Source: Dehalococcoidia bacterium
Lineage (GTDB): Bacteria; Chloroflexota; Dehalococcoidia; UBA2979
DNA length: 64,000 nucleotides
Direction of reading: 5' to 3'
NCBI GenBank assembly: GCA_009692685.1
Contig: SHYS01000003.1
Span: forward strand, 1 to 64,000
Shown: piece by piece, positions 54,484-64,000 of the stretch
How the letters are laid out: each line of letters starts with the position of its first letter
Position numbering within the stretch: the stretch's first letter is position 1
Program-made: the position numbers and the translations under genes
The notes under the pieces: generated by a model
The model's input: the letters and a program-made list of their open reading frames with translations, nothing else
The model's database searches: none
What the model was told of the DNA's origin: nothing

Positions 54484-57180
54484 TCACACCACCTCGGCCA
54501 GTGACTGTTCGAGTCCGGCGAGGCGGCCGCGGGCGGTGGCGAGTCGTTCTTCCTCGGTGGCGACGACGTTCGCCGGAGCGCGCAAGCGAAACTGCTCGTT
54601 ACCGAGCTTCGCCTCGAGGCGCCCGACTTCCTTGGCGGCGTCCTCGATCTGCGCGCGCAGACGAGCACGTTCGGCATCGACGTCGAAAAGGCCCGCCATC
54701 GGCAGCGTCACCTGCCCCACATCCAGGACCGTGGTGACCACGCCCTCCGAAGGAGCCTCGGCGGCAGTGTCGACGACGTGCAGCGGCCGCACCCGCGTGA
54801 GCTGCTCGATGGCGGCCAGCGAGGCGCGCGCGGGTGCGGCCGCCTCTCCGCCCACGATGTAGCCCTCGACCCAGCGACCGGCGTCGACGCGCTTCTCAGC
54901 ACGGATGTTGCGAATCGCGCGCACGAATTCCTGTAGCGCCGCGAGTGAGCGCTCCGCCTCATCATCGACGCGCGCGGCGTCGGTGAGGGGATAGGCGGCC
55001 ACGATGAGGCCGAGGGCCGGATCTGGTCGCAAGGCAGCCAGGCGCTGCCAGATCTCCTCAGTGATGTAGGGCATGCAGGGGTGCAGCAGGCGCAGGGTGC
55101 GGTCCACGACGTGCACCAGCATCGGTAGCGGGCTCCGGTCGCCAGCACGGATGCGGACCTTGGCCAGCTCGATGTACCAGTCGGCGAACTCGTCCCAGAA
55201 GAAGTCGCGCACCTGGCGCATCGCTTCGCCCAGTTCGAACTTGCCGAGGAGGTCGTTGGCGTTCTCGGTGACGCGCTCCATCCTCGAGAGGATCCAGCGG
55301 TCCTCGACGTTCGCGACGCTGCCCGCGGGCGGCAGAGTGAGGTCGTCACCGTCCTCGACGAGCGACAGGGCAAAGCGCGAGGCATTCCAGAGCTTGTTGG
55401 CGAAGTTGCGCCCCGCCTCCAGCCGCTGGTCGGAGAGCCGCTGGTCGTTGCCGGGCGATGAGCCGGAGATTAGCGTGTAGCGCAGGGCATCGGTCCCGTA
55501 CTTTGCGACAGTCTCCAGGGGGTCGATGACGTTGCCCTTGGACTTCGACATCTTCGAGCCGTCCTCGGCGCGGACGAGGCCGTGCAGGTAGACCGTCTCG
55601 AACGGGATCGACTTCGCGGGTCCGAGGTGCCGCATGTTGTACATCGACATCATGATCATGCGGGCGACCCAGAAGAAGATGATGTCGTAGGCCGTCTCCA
55701 TGACCTGCGTCGGGTAGTACTTGGCAAGTTCGGGCGTGTCCGTCGGCCAGCCGAGCGTCGAGTGCGGCCACAGTCCCGAGGAGAACCAGGTGTCGAGGGT
55801 GTCCTCGTCCTGGCGCAGCACCTCGGAGCCGCACTTCGCGCAGCGCGTCGGATCTTCGCGCGCGACGTTCACCTCGCCGCAGGAATCGCAGTACCAGGCC
55901 GGGATGCGGTGACCCCACCAGATCTGGCGGCTGATGCACCAGTCGCGGATGTTCTCCATCCAGTGCAGGTAGGTGCGCTCGAAATGTCGAGGCACGAACT
56001 GGATACGGCCGTCCTGCACCGCCTCGATAGCGGGCGTGGCGAGGGGTTCGATCTTCACGTACCACTGCATCGAGATCAGCGGCTCGACGACGGCGCCGGA
56101 CCGCGAGGAGTGGCCGATGGCATGGCGGTACGGCTCGATCCTCTCGATCAGCCCGGCGGCCTGCAGGTCGTCCACGACGCGCTTGCGCGCCTCGAACCGG
56201 TCGAGGCCGGCGTAGCGGCCGGCCGCCTCGTTCAGGGTGGCGTCCGGGTTCATGATGCTGATGATCGGCAGGCTGTGGCGCTGCCCGATCTCGAAGTCGA
56301 CCGGGTCATGACCAGGCGTCACTTTGAGGGCGCCCGAGCCGCCCTCGATTGAGACCGCCGAGTCGGCGATCACCGGGATGGCGCGGTCGTCGGTCGGCAC
56401 CAGCACCTGGCGCCCAACGAGGTGGGCGTGCCGCGGGTCTTCGAGGTTCACCGCCACGGCGACGTCGGCGGGGATCGTCTCCGGCCGCGTGGTTGCGACG
56501 ACGAGGTAGTCCGACGTGCGCTCGCCCGCGGCGTCGAGGAGCGGGTAGCGGACGTGCCAGAACGCGCCGTCGACATCGAGGTGTTCGACCTCGAGGTCTG
56601 ACAGCGCCGTCTGCCCGAGCGGATCCCAGTTGACGATGTACTCGCCTCGGTAGATCAGTCCGTCCTCGTAGAGGCGCACGAAAGTCTCGCGCACCGCCTC
56701 CTGCGGGCCGGGGTCCATGGTGAAGAGCTCGCGCGACCAGTCGGCGGAGGCGCCGAGGCGGCGGTGCTGCTGCCCGATGCGGTCTCGCGAGTTGTTGACG
56801 AACGCGCACACCCGGTCGAGGAACGCCTCGCGGCCGATCGACTTTGGATCGACGCCCTCGGCGCGGAGTTGGCGCTCGACGATCGCGTTGACGGCGAGGG
56901 CGGCGTGGTCCACGCCGGGCTGCCAGAGGGTGTCGTGGCCGAGCATGCGATGCCAGCGGACGAGCATGTCCTCGATGGTGACGACCAGCGCGTGCCCGAG
57001 GTGCAGCTCACCCGTGAGGTTGGGCGGCGGCATGATCATGGTGAACGGCTCGCCTGTGCCCGAGGGCTTGAAGAAGCCGCTCTCCTCCCACCACGCGTAG
57101 AGGGCCTCCTCGACGCCCGCGTGGTCGTAGGCGGTCGCCATCTCGCCTCGAGCTGTGGGGGCGGGTCTGGTGGTGGTCAT
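54484..57180 (-). CDS. valS: Valine--tRNA ligase
   Basis: A class I synthetase charging tRNA-Val, with an editing domain that removes threonine. The 898-residue protein has the HIGH-like HLGH in MPPPNLTGELHLGHAL (about 49-65), KMSKS in DGSKMSKSKGNVIDP, the zinc-binding CDSCGEVN and CAKCGSEVL pairs, and the C-terminal coiled coil (ERARLRAQIEDAAKEVGRLE). ATG 57178-57180 has AAGGA 8 bases upstream. No T-box leader was recognised. Confidence 0.97.
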   Translation of the reverse strand: MTTTRPAPTARGEMATAYDHAGVEEALYAWWEESGFFKPSGTGEPFTMIMPPPNLTGELHLGHALVVTIEDMLVRWHRMLGHDTLWQPGVDHAALAVNAIVERQLRAEGVDPKSIGREAFLDRVCAFVNNSRDRIGQQHRRLGASADWSRELFTMDPGPQEAVRETFVRLYEDGLIYRGEYIVNWDPLGQTALSDLEVEHLDVDGAFWHVRYPLLDAAGERTSDYLVVATTRPETIPADVAVAVNLEDPRHAHLVGRQVLVPTDDRAIPVIADSAVSIEGGSGALKVTPGHDPVDFEIGQRHSLPIISIMNPDATLNEAAGRYAGLDRFEARKRVVDDLQAAGLIERIEPYRHAIGHSSRSGAVVEPLISMQWYVKIEPLATPAIEAVQDGRIQFVPRHFERTYLHWMENIRDWCISRQIWWGHRIPAWYCDSCGEVNVAREDPTRCAKCGSEVLRQDEDTLDTWFSSGLWPHSTLGWPTDTPELAKYYPTQVMETAYDIIFFWVARMIMMSMYNMRHLGPAKSIPFETVYLHGLVRAEDGSKMSKSKGNVIDPLETVAKYGTDALRYTLISGSSPGNDQRLSDQRLEAGRNFANKLWNASRFALSLVEDGDDLTLPPAGSVANVEDRWILSRMERVTENANDLLGKFELGEAMRQVRDFFWDEFADWYIELAKVRIRAGDRSPLPMLVHVVDRTLRLLHPCMPYITEEIWQRLAALRPDPALGLIVAAYPLTDAARVDDEAERSLAALQEFVRAIRNIRAEKRVDAGRWVEGYIVGGEAAAPARASLAAIEQLTRVRPLHVVDTAAEAPSEGVVTTVLDVGQVTLPMAGLFDVDAERARLRAQIEDAAKEVGRLEAKLGNEQFRLRAPANVVATEEERLATARGRLAGLEQSLAEVV

Positions 57181-57237
57181 GGCGGGGTCCTTCCGAGGAC
57201 GCCAGTCTACCGAGGGCAGCGGACTATCGAGGGCAAC

Positions 57238-57259
57238 GAAAAACCCCGCCGGAGCGGGG
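57238..57259 (-). terminator. Terminator upstream of valS
   Basis: CCCCGC (57244-57249), a CGGA loop and GCGGGG (57254-57259); on the minus strand it is followed by five T. It ends transcription from the Fic region before valS. Confidence 0.8.
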
Positions 57260-57404
57260 CGCAGGCGGCCGAGCAGGCCTCGAAGGGGGCCTGTTAGCCG
57301 CCGCTGGGTGCTACTACGTCAGTTCGCTGCACGTTTACCACTCGATGTTGGCACGCGAGAGGGAGGAGGGGCAAGTAGGGGTGAGGGGATGAGGTCAAGA
57401 CGCG

Positions 57405-58489
57405 CTAATCGACGAATTGGTTCATCAACTCGAGGTTGGGGTGAATCACGTCGGCGTCCTCTCGGATGAGTTCTGCCTCCTCGAGGTAATTGATGTCACG
57501 GGTGAGGGTTTTAGTGGTGGCCACTCCGTAGAGGGCGGAGGCTTGGTGTCGACCGCTCCTCAATTCGGTAACACGGATCGGCGAAGCGAGAATTTGTTCA
57601 ACCAGTCGGAACCGTCACTCGCCAGTCTTAGAACGCAGGCCCCCGTCGCTTTGAAGGGTTTCGCGCGCGTAATCCCGGAAGGCCAGTCGCCGCAAGAACC
57701 CCAAGGCTTCCGCGTGGGTACGTTCAAGTTCGGCACGGAGCCCTCCCAGAGCGAACTTGACGAACTCCGTGAGGTCGCCATCGTGAGTGAACCGGGCCCT
57801 ATCAAGAAGTTCCTCGTATTCGAGTCGGTGCTGGTAGTAGAAGTTCGCCAGCGAGTAGAAGCCGAGTGAGTTCACGCCACTCCGGTAGAGGATCAAGCTC
57901 TCCACTGCTCTCGATGTGCGGCCATTCCCGTTGCCAAACGGATGGATCGTGATCAAGTAGAAGTGGGCTGCGACAGCGCGAACGCATTCTGGCCAGTCAT
58001 CGCTGGTGCGAGTCTCCGGAAGCTATTCGAAGAATCGTTCCATCCGGACTGGGACTGTGTCGTGGGGGGGGGCGGTATAGGTGCCGGCGTGTACGTCGCG
58101 CTGTCGATATTCACCGGGGACATTGCGGGGATAGTCGATTCCATCCGTCGTGAGGCGATGGATCTCACGGACGTCGGCTTCATCCAGTAGGTGTCCGGGG
58201 TCGGCCCTGACCGTGGTTCGAATGAATTCCATCACCCGATTAGCGTTGCGGACTTCTCTCTCCTCCCGTGCACGCGCTTGGCCTAGAACCGGACCCTTCG
58301 CCGGATCCGCCGCCAAGATTCGCCAAACCTCCTCTTCGGAGACTTCTGCGCCTTCGATGCCAGTCGTTCCGCGGACAGCGCGGACAATGTTCAGTCGATC
58401 TACCTCGTCCCTCAGGCCGGGGGTGGGGTGGGGTGGGGGGGCGGAATATCACGAACAAGCCCCGCTAGCGATTCGATGCGGGCTATCAA
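57405..58489 (-). pseudogene. Fic-domain protein, broken by a frameshift, a TAG and a TGA
   Basis: Reading from about TTG 58487-58489: IARIESLAGLVRDIPPPHPT, then a shift in the C-rich tract near 58425-58440, then LRDEVDRLNIVRAVRGTTGI and NVPGEYRQRDVHAGTY. A TAG at 58023-58025 follows MERFFE, where relatives have Trp (EWL). The same frame continues to the Fic motif HPFGNGNGR and LGFYSLANFYYQHRLEYEEL. A TGA at 57615-57617 replaces an Arg codon (TGE-stop-RFRLVE), and the C-terminal wing, TTKTLTRDINYLEEAELI, ends at TAG 57405-57407. Fic enzymes transfer AMP to target proteins. This one looks dead. Confidence 0.85.
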
Positions 58490-58499
58490 TCGTATAAGC

Positions 58500-58680
58500 T
58501 CATGATTGTTTATGTTGACACTGGCGTGAAAGTGGACTTACCAGTGCGGCATTGCCTGTGCCCGTCCTAGAAATTGTCCACCGTTTTATCCAGAGAAAAA
58601 AACCTTGATAATTCAAGGGAATCGCATTGTCCACGGTGAAAATTGTCCAGGGAAATGTCCGAGAAAATGTCCCGGGCGGA
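58500..58680 (-). repeat. AT-rich block with repeated TTGTCC motifs
   Basis: The block is clearly more AT-rich than its surroundings. Five copies of an A-A-T-(T)-G-T-C-C motif occur at about 58571, 58625, 58640, 58653 and 58664, plus a perfect 16-bp palindrome CCTTGATAATTCAAGG at 58603-58618. The repeats resemble terminal repeats of insertion sequences. No transposase is present. It may be a relic end of a mobile element next to the Fic pseudogene. Confidence 0.5.
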
Positions 58681-58704
58681 TTTGCGGCGGGGCCACCTCT
58701 CGCG

Positions 58705-61287
<2,583 letters not shown>

Positions 61288-61391
61288 GGACTCGATGGTA
61301 CTCCGGCACACCCGAACGCGGTGTTAGGGAAGTACGAGGCACGCGCCGTCCACAGGCCGCGACTTCGCGGTCTGTGGAATCTCCCGAACCA

Positions 61392-62567
61392 CTACCCGCG
61401 AGGCATGCCTAGGCCGCGCTGGGCGATGATGTTGCGCTGGATCTCGGAGGTGCCCGAGGCGATCGTCGAGGAGACGGCGTTCAGGTAGGCGCGTACGAGG
61501 GCGCCTCGGAGCGGGGCGCCCGGCGACCCGGGAGCGAGCTGTCCGGCGAGCCCCAGCAGCTCGATGCCGGTGTTCGCGATGCGCTGGGTGAGTTCAGAGC
61601 CGTAGAGCTTTGAGACCGACGCCTCGTGGTTCGGGGCCACCCCCTGCGACTGCAGGTAGGGGATGCGGTAGGCGATGTTGAAGCCGACATCGAGTTCCAG
61701 CCAGCGATCGGCCAGCTCGTAGCGAATGCGCGGGTTGCGGCCGAGCGCCTCGCGTTCGTCTCTGGCAATGTCGACCAGCTTCTCGATGTTGCGCCGGCCG
61801 TTGGCGTAGGCGCCGACACCGGAGCGCTCGAAGTCGAGCGAGGCGGCGACCTGGTACCAGCCGCGGTTCTCCGTGCCCACGAGGTTTTCGGCGGGGACGC
61901 GGACGTTGTCGAGGTAGACCTCGGAGAGCGTGCGCTCACCGGCCATCGTGGTCAGCGGGCGCACCGTGACGCCGGGTGAGTCCATCGGCACGATGATTGT
62001 CGAGAGGCCCTTGTGCTTCGGACCCGTGGGGTCCGTGCGGGCGGCGACCCACCCCATGTTGGCGTCTTGGGCGCCGGCAATCCAGACCTTCTGCCCGTTG
62101 AGGACGTACGTGTCGCCATCACGAACCGCTCGCGTCTGGATCGAGGCGAGGTCGGAGCCAGAGCCCGGCTCTGTGTAGAGCAGGCTCCAGGAGTCGTCGC
62201 CCCGGGTGATTCGAGGCAGGTAGGTGTCCTTCTGCTCCTGGTTGCCGAAGAGCATGATCGCGGGGCCCACGGCGGTCACGCCAGGGCCGCCGCCGCCGGG
62301 CATGGCGTGATAGGCAGTCTCTTCGTTGAAGATGAGCTGCATCAGGTGGTTCGCGTCGAGGCCGCCGTATTGCTTCGGCCAGGCGAGCGCGAGCCAGTCC
62401 TTCTGGGCCAGCAGCTTCGTCATCTGGTCGGCGAGCGCCTTACGGTCGTCGGAGTCAGCCGCCTCGATGAAGGAGCGATCGGACCAGTCTGCGGGCAGGT
62501 GCTGCGCGAGGAAGGCGCGCAGGTCTGTTCGGAACTGCTCCTCCTGCGGGGTGAACTGGAAGTCCAT
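61392..62567 (-). CDS. Acyl-CoA dehydrogenase
   Basis: A flavoprotein of 391 residues that oxidises an acyl-CoA to enoyl-CoA. Family segments: LAWPKQYGGLDANHLMQLIF, YTEPGSGSDLASIQTRAVRD, FERSGVGAYANGRRNIEKLV and TIASGTSEIQRNIIAQRGLG. The usual catalytic Glu in the C-terminal half was not located with confidence, so it could be a non-classical member. Divergent from prs. Confidence 0.92.
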   Translation of the reverse strand: MDFQFTPQEEQFRTDLRAFLAQHLPADWSDRSFIEAADSDDRKALADQMTKLLAQKDWLALAWPKQYGGLDANHLMQLIFNEETAYHAMPGGGGPGVTAVGPAIMLFGNQEQKDTYLPRITRGDDSWSLLYTEPGSGSDLASIQTRAVRDGDTYVLNGQKVWIAGAQDANMGWVAARTDPTGPKHKGLSTIIVPMDSPGVTVRPLTTMAGERTLSEVYLDNVRVPAENLVGTENRGWYQVAASLDFERSGVGAYANGRRNIEKLVDIARDEREALGRNPRIRYELADRWLELDVGFNIAYRIPYLQSQGVAPNHEASVSKLYGSELTQRIANTGIELLGLAGQLAPGSPGAPLRGALVRAYLNAVSSTIASGTSEIQRNIIAQRGLGMPRG

Positions 62568-62789
62568 GCACTTACCTGCTCGGTCTGCTCGCTGCGGGCT
62601 GGCTGGGTCGAGGTGCGCGGCTCCTCAGCGGGCGACGTAACGATGTCGAAGAGAGTTGGGCGCGCTCCCATCATTGTAGCAACGCCGAGGAGCTGTGAGC
62701 GGCTTTCAGGGCTAGCGTTGATTCTGGCAGGCCAATCTCCTGCTAGGATTCAGATACCCCGCGTGCCTCGATTCCCGGAAGGTGGCTTC

Positions 62790-63734
62790 GTGGTTTCGGA
62801 GCTTGCGATCTTCACGGGAAATGGCCAGCGACAGTTCGCCGAGGCCGTCTGCCGCCACCTCGAGATGCCTCTGGGCGAGGTGGAGGTCTTTGAGTTCTCG
62901 AACGAGAACATCTTCGTGCGTTACCTCGACAACATGCGCGAGCGTGATGTCTTCCTCGTGCAGCCGATCTCGAGCCCGGTGAACACGCGGCTCATGGAGC
63001 TGCTGATCATGATCGACGCGGCGAAGCGCGCTTCCGCCGGGCGCATCACTGCCGTCATGCCTTACTTCCCCTACGGCCGTTCCGACAAGAAGGACCAGCC
63101 ACGTGTGCCGATCACCGCGAGATTGCTCGCGAATTTCCTCGAGGTAGCGGGCGCGGATCGAGTGCTGACGGTCGACCTGCACGCGGGGCAGATCCAGGGG
63201 TTCTTCAACATCCCGCTGGACGAGCTGACGGCACTGCCAATGGTCGCCGAGTACTTCCGCTCCTTGAACCTCGCTGCCCCCGTAGTTGTGGCAACAGACG
63301 CCGGCGGGGCCAAGCGCGCCGATAAGATGGCTGAACGCCTCGGCTGCGGATTTGCGATCGTCGACAAGCGACGCGAGGGTAATGACGAACGTGCGACCGC
63401 CAGCACTCTCATCGGCGACGTCTCCGGAAAGGACGCGATCATCATCGATGACGAGATTCTCACGGGCGGCACCGTGGCCGCGGCGGTGACGCTGTTGCGC
63501 GAGCGCGGTGCGCGTTCGGTCTACGTGGCGTGCGTGCATGCGCTGTTCACGGACCGGGCCTTCGAGCTCCTCGACAGCAAGGACACGACGGAGCTCGTCT
63601 TCACGGACACGCTGCCGGTGGACCGCACGAGGTTCAAGAACGTCCCGACGACCCAGCTCTCGCTGGCGCCGCTGATCGGCGACGCGATCCACCGCATCCA
63701 CGCCGGCGGCTCCGTCGGCGCGCTCTTCCTCTAG
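62790..63734 (+). CDS. prs: Ribose-phosphate pyrophosphokinase
   Basis: Makes PRPP from ribose-5-phosphate and ATP for nucleotide, His and Trp synthesis. GTG 62790 follows GGAAGG. The 314-residue protein has GRSDKKDQPRVPITARLLAN, the PRPP signature TVDLHAGQIQGFFNIPLDEL, VATDAGGAKRA, VDKRREGNDERATAS and DDEILTGGTVAAAV. Confidence 0.96.
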   Translation: MVSELAIFTGNGQRQFAEAVCRHLEMPLGEVEVFEFSNENIFVRYLDNMRERDVFLVQPISSPVNTRLMELLIMIDAAKRASAGRITAVMPYFPYGRSDKKDQPRVPITARLLANFLEVAGADRVLTVDLHAGQIQGFFNIPLDELTALPMVAEYFRSLNLAAPVVVATDAGGAKRADKMAERLGCGFAIVDKRREGNDERATASTLIGDVSGKDAIIIDDEILTGGTVAAAVTLLRERGARSVYVACVHALFTDRAFELLDSKDTTELVFTDTLPVDRTRFKNVPTTQLSLAPLIGDAIHRIHAGGSVGALFL

Positions 63735-63793
63735 CGGTCGGGCCGAGGACTGCCGTCCGCCGCGTCCGCTTGAATCGCGGGGTGTTTCGCCTT

Positions 63794-63840
63794 CCCGTTC
63801 GTGGTGAGTTGAGCCTGCCCTGATCCTGTCGAAGGGAACC
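63794..63840 (-). repeat. REP-like repeat (long form)
   Basis: Reverse-oriented long form: CCCGTTCGTGGTGAGTTGAG, then CCTGCCCTGATCCTGTCGAA and GGGAACC. It lies after prs. Confidence 0.78.
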
Positions 63841-63910
63841 ACACCGAAGTCATCGACAGTGCGCGGATCGCGTTTGTGAGGAAGTAACGCGGGCCACTGA
63901 GGAAGGCGAT

Positions 63911-63943
63911 GCGCTTCGCCAGGCTCAGGGCGAACGGGGGACG
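63911..63943 (-). repeat. REP-like repeat (short form)
   Basis: CGCTTCGCCAGGCTCAGGGC followed by GAACGGGGGACGG, close to the copy at 23860-23889. No gene was seen between it and the right edge. Confidence 0.78.
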
Positions 63944-64000
63944 GCGTGCCAGCGACTCGGATCCCCGCAGAAGCCCCGCGCTATCCCTCCCAGCGGCGCA

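Noticed and set aside
57181..57404. T-box leader before valS
   Set aside because: The conserved T-box sequence (GGTGG with downstream antiterminator) was not found on the minus strand; only an ordinary terminator hairpin is visible.

Overview
The window is high-GC bacterial chromosome. Gene content points to Chloroflexota, probably a Dehalococcoidia-like lineage: an 11-gene complex I operon without nuoEFG, a rpmH-rnpA-yidD-yidC-jag-parAB block, several fatty-acid type enzymes (acyl-CoA dehydrogenase, enoyl-CoA hydratase, two MaoC-fold dehydratases, an LLM flavoenzyme), two glutamine synthetases and an Ada protein. The taxonomic call is inference from gene content and order. No rRNA, CRISPR array, phage or intact transposon was seen.

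Layout. 1-0.7 kb: the 5' end of tuf behind tRNA-Thr(TGT), tRNA-Tyr(GTA) and tRNA-Thr(GGT), with a strong promoter. 0.8-18 kb: mostly minus-strand housekeeping and metabolic genes (cysS-cysE, ispF-ispD, ada, enoyl-CoA hydratase, rnhA), tRNA-Pro, and a run of broken accessory genes (VOC, beta-propeller lipoprotein, EamA, SDR, methyltransferase). 18-24 kb, plus strand: gyrA, thiL-tsaE-tsaB, ndk. 24-32 kb, minus strand: RidA, parB, a PfkB-ParA fusion, jag, yidC, a BamB-like lipoprotein, two parS sites, yidD, rnpA and rpmH. 32-36 kb: a peroxiredoxin whose catalytic position is an in-frame TGA (probable selenoprotein), a MerR regulator, tRNA-Thr(CGT) and a decayed MFS transporter. 36-40 kb: two glutamine synthetases and an OmpR-type regulator, with a four-half-site operator between regulator and glnA. 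40-43.6 kb: an ABC exporter with a GerW-like protein, then two MaoC-fold dehydratases. 44-54.4 kb: the nuoABCDHIJKLMN operon. 54.5-64 kb: valS, a decayed Fic gene, secA, acyl-CoA dehydrogenase and prs.

How the genes work together. Many adjacent genes overlap by 1-4 bases (GTGA, ATGA or TGATG), so translational coupling is common. ParB, ParA and the parS sites form one segregation module next to the YidC/Jag/RnpA/L34 block. The regulator at 39.3 kb and the 11-bp-periodic sites upstream of glnA form a plausible GlnR-type nitrogen circuit. Core genes are intact, whereas at least seven accessory genes carry stop codons or frameshifts, and most of the stops are TAG. Palindromic REP-like repeats are scattered between genes, and one supplies the C-terminal codons of a coding sequence.

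The most notable items are the TGA-containing peroxiredoxin, the GlnR-like circuit, the PfkB-ParA fusion, the 18-bp-spaced tRNA promoters (one duplicated upstream of a broken gene), and the 116-base yidC/jag overlap.
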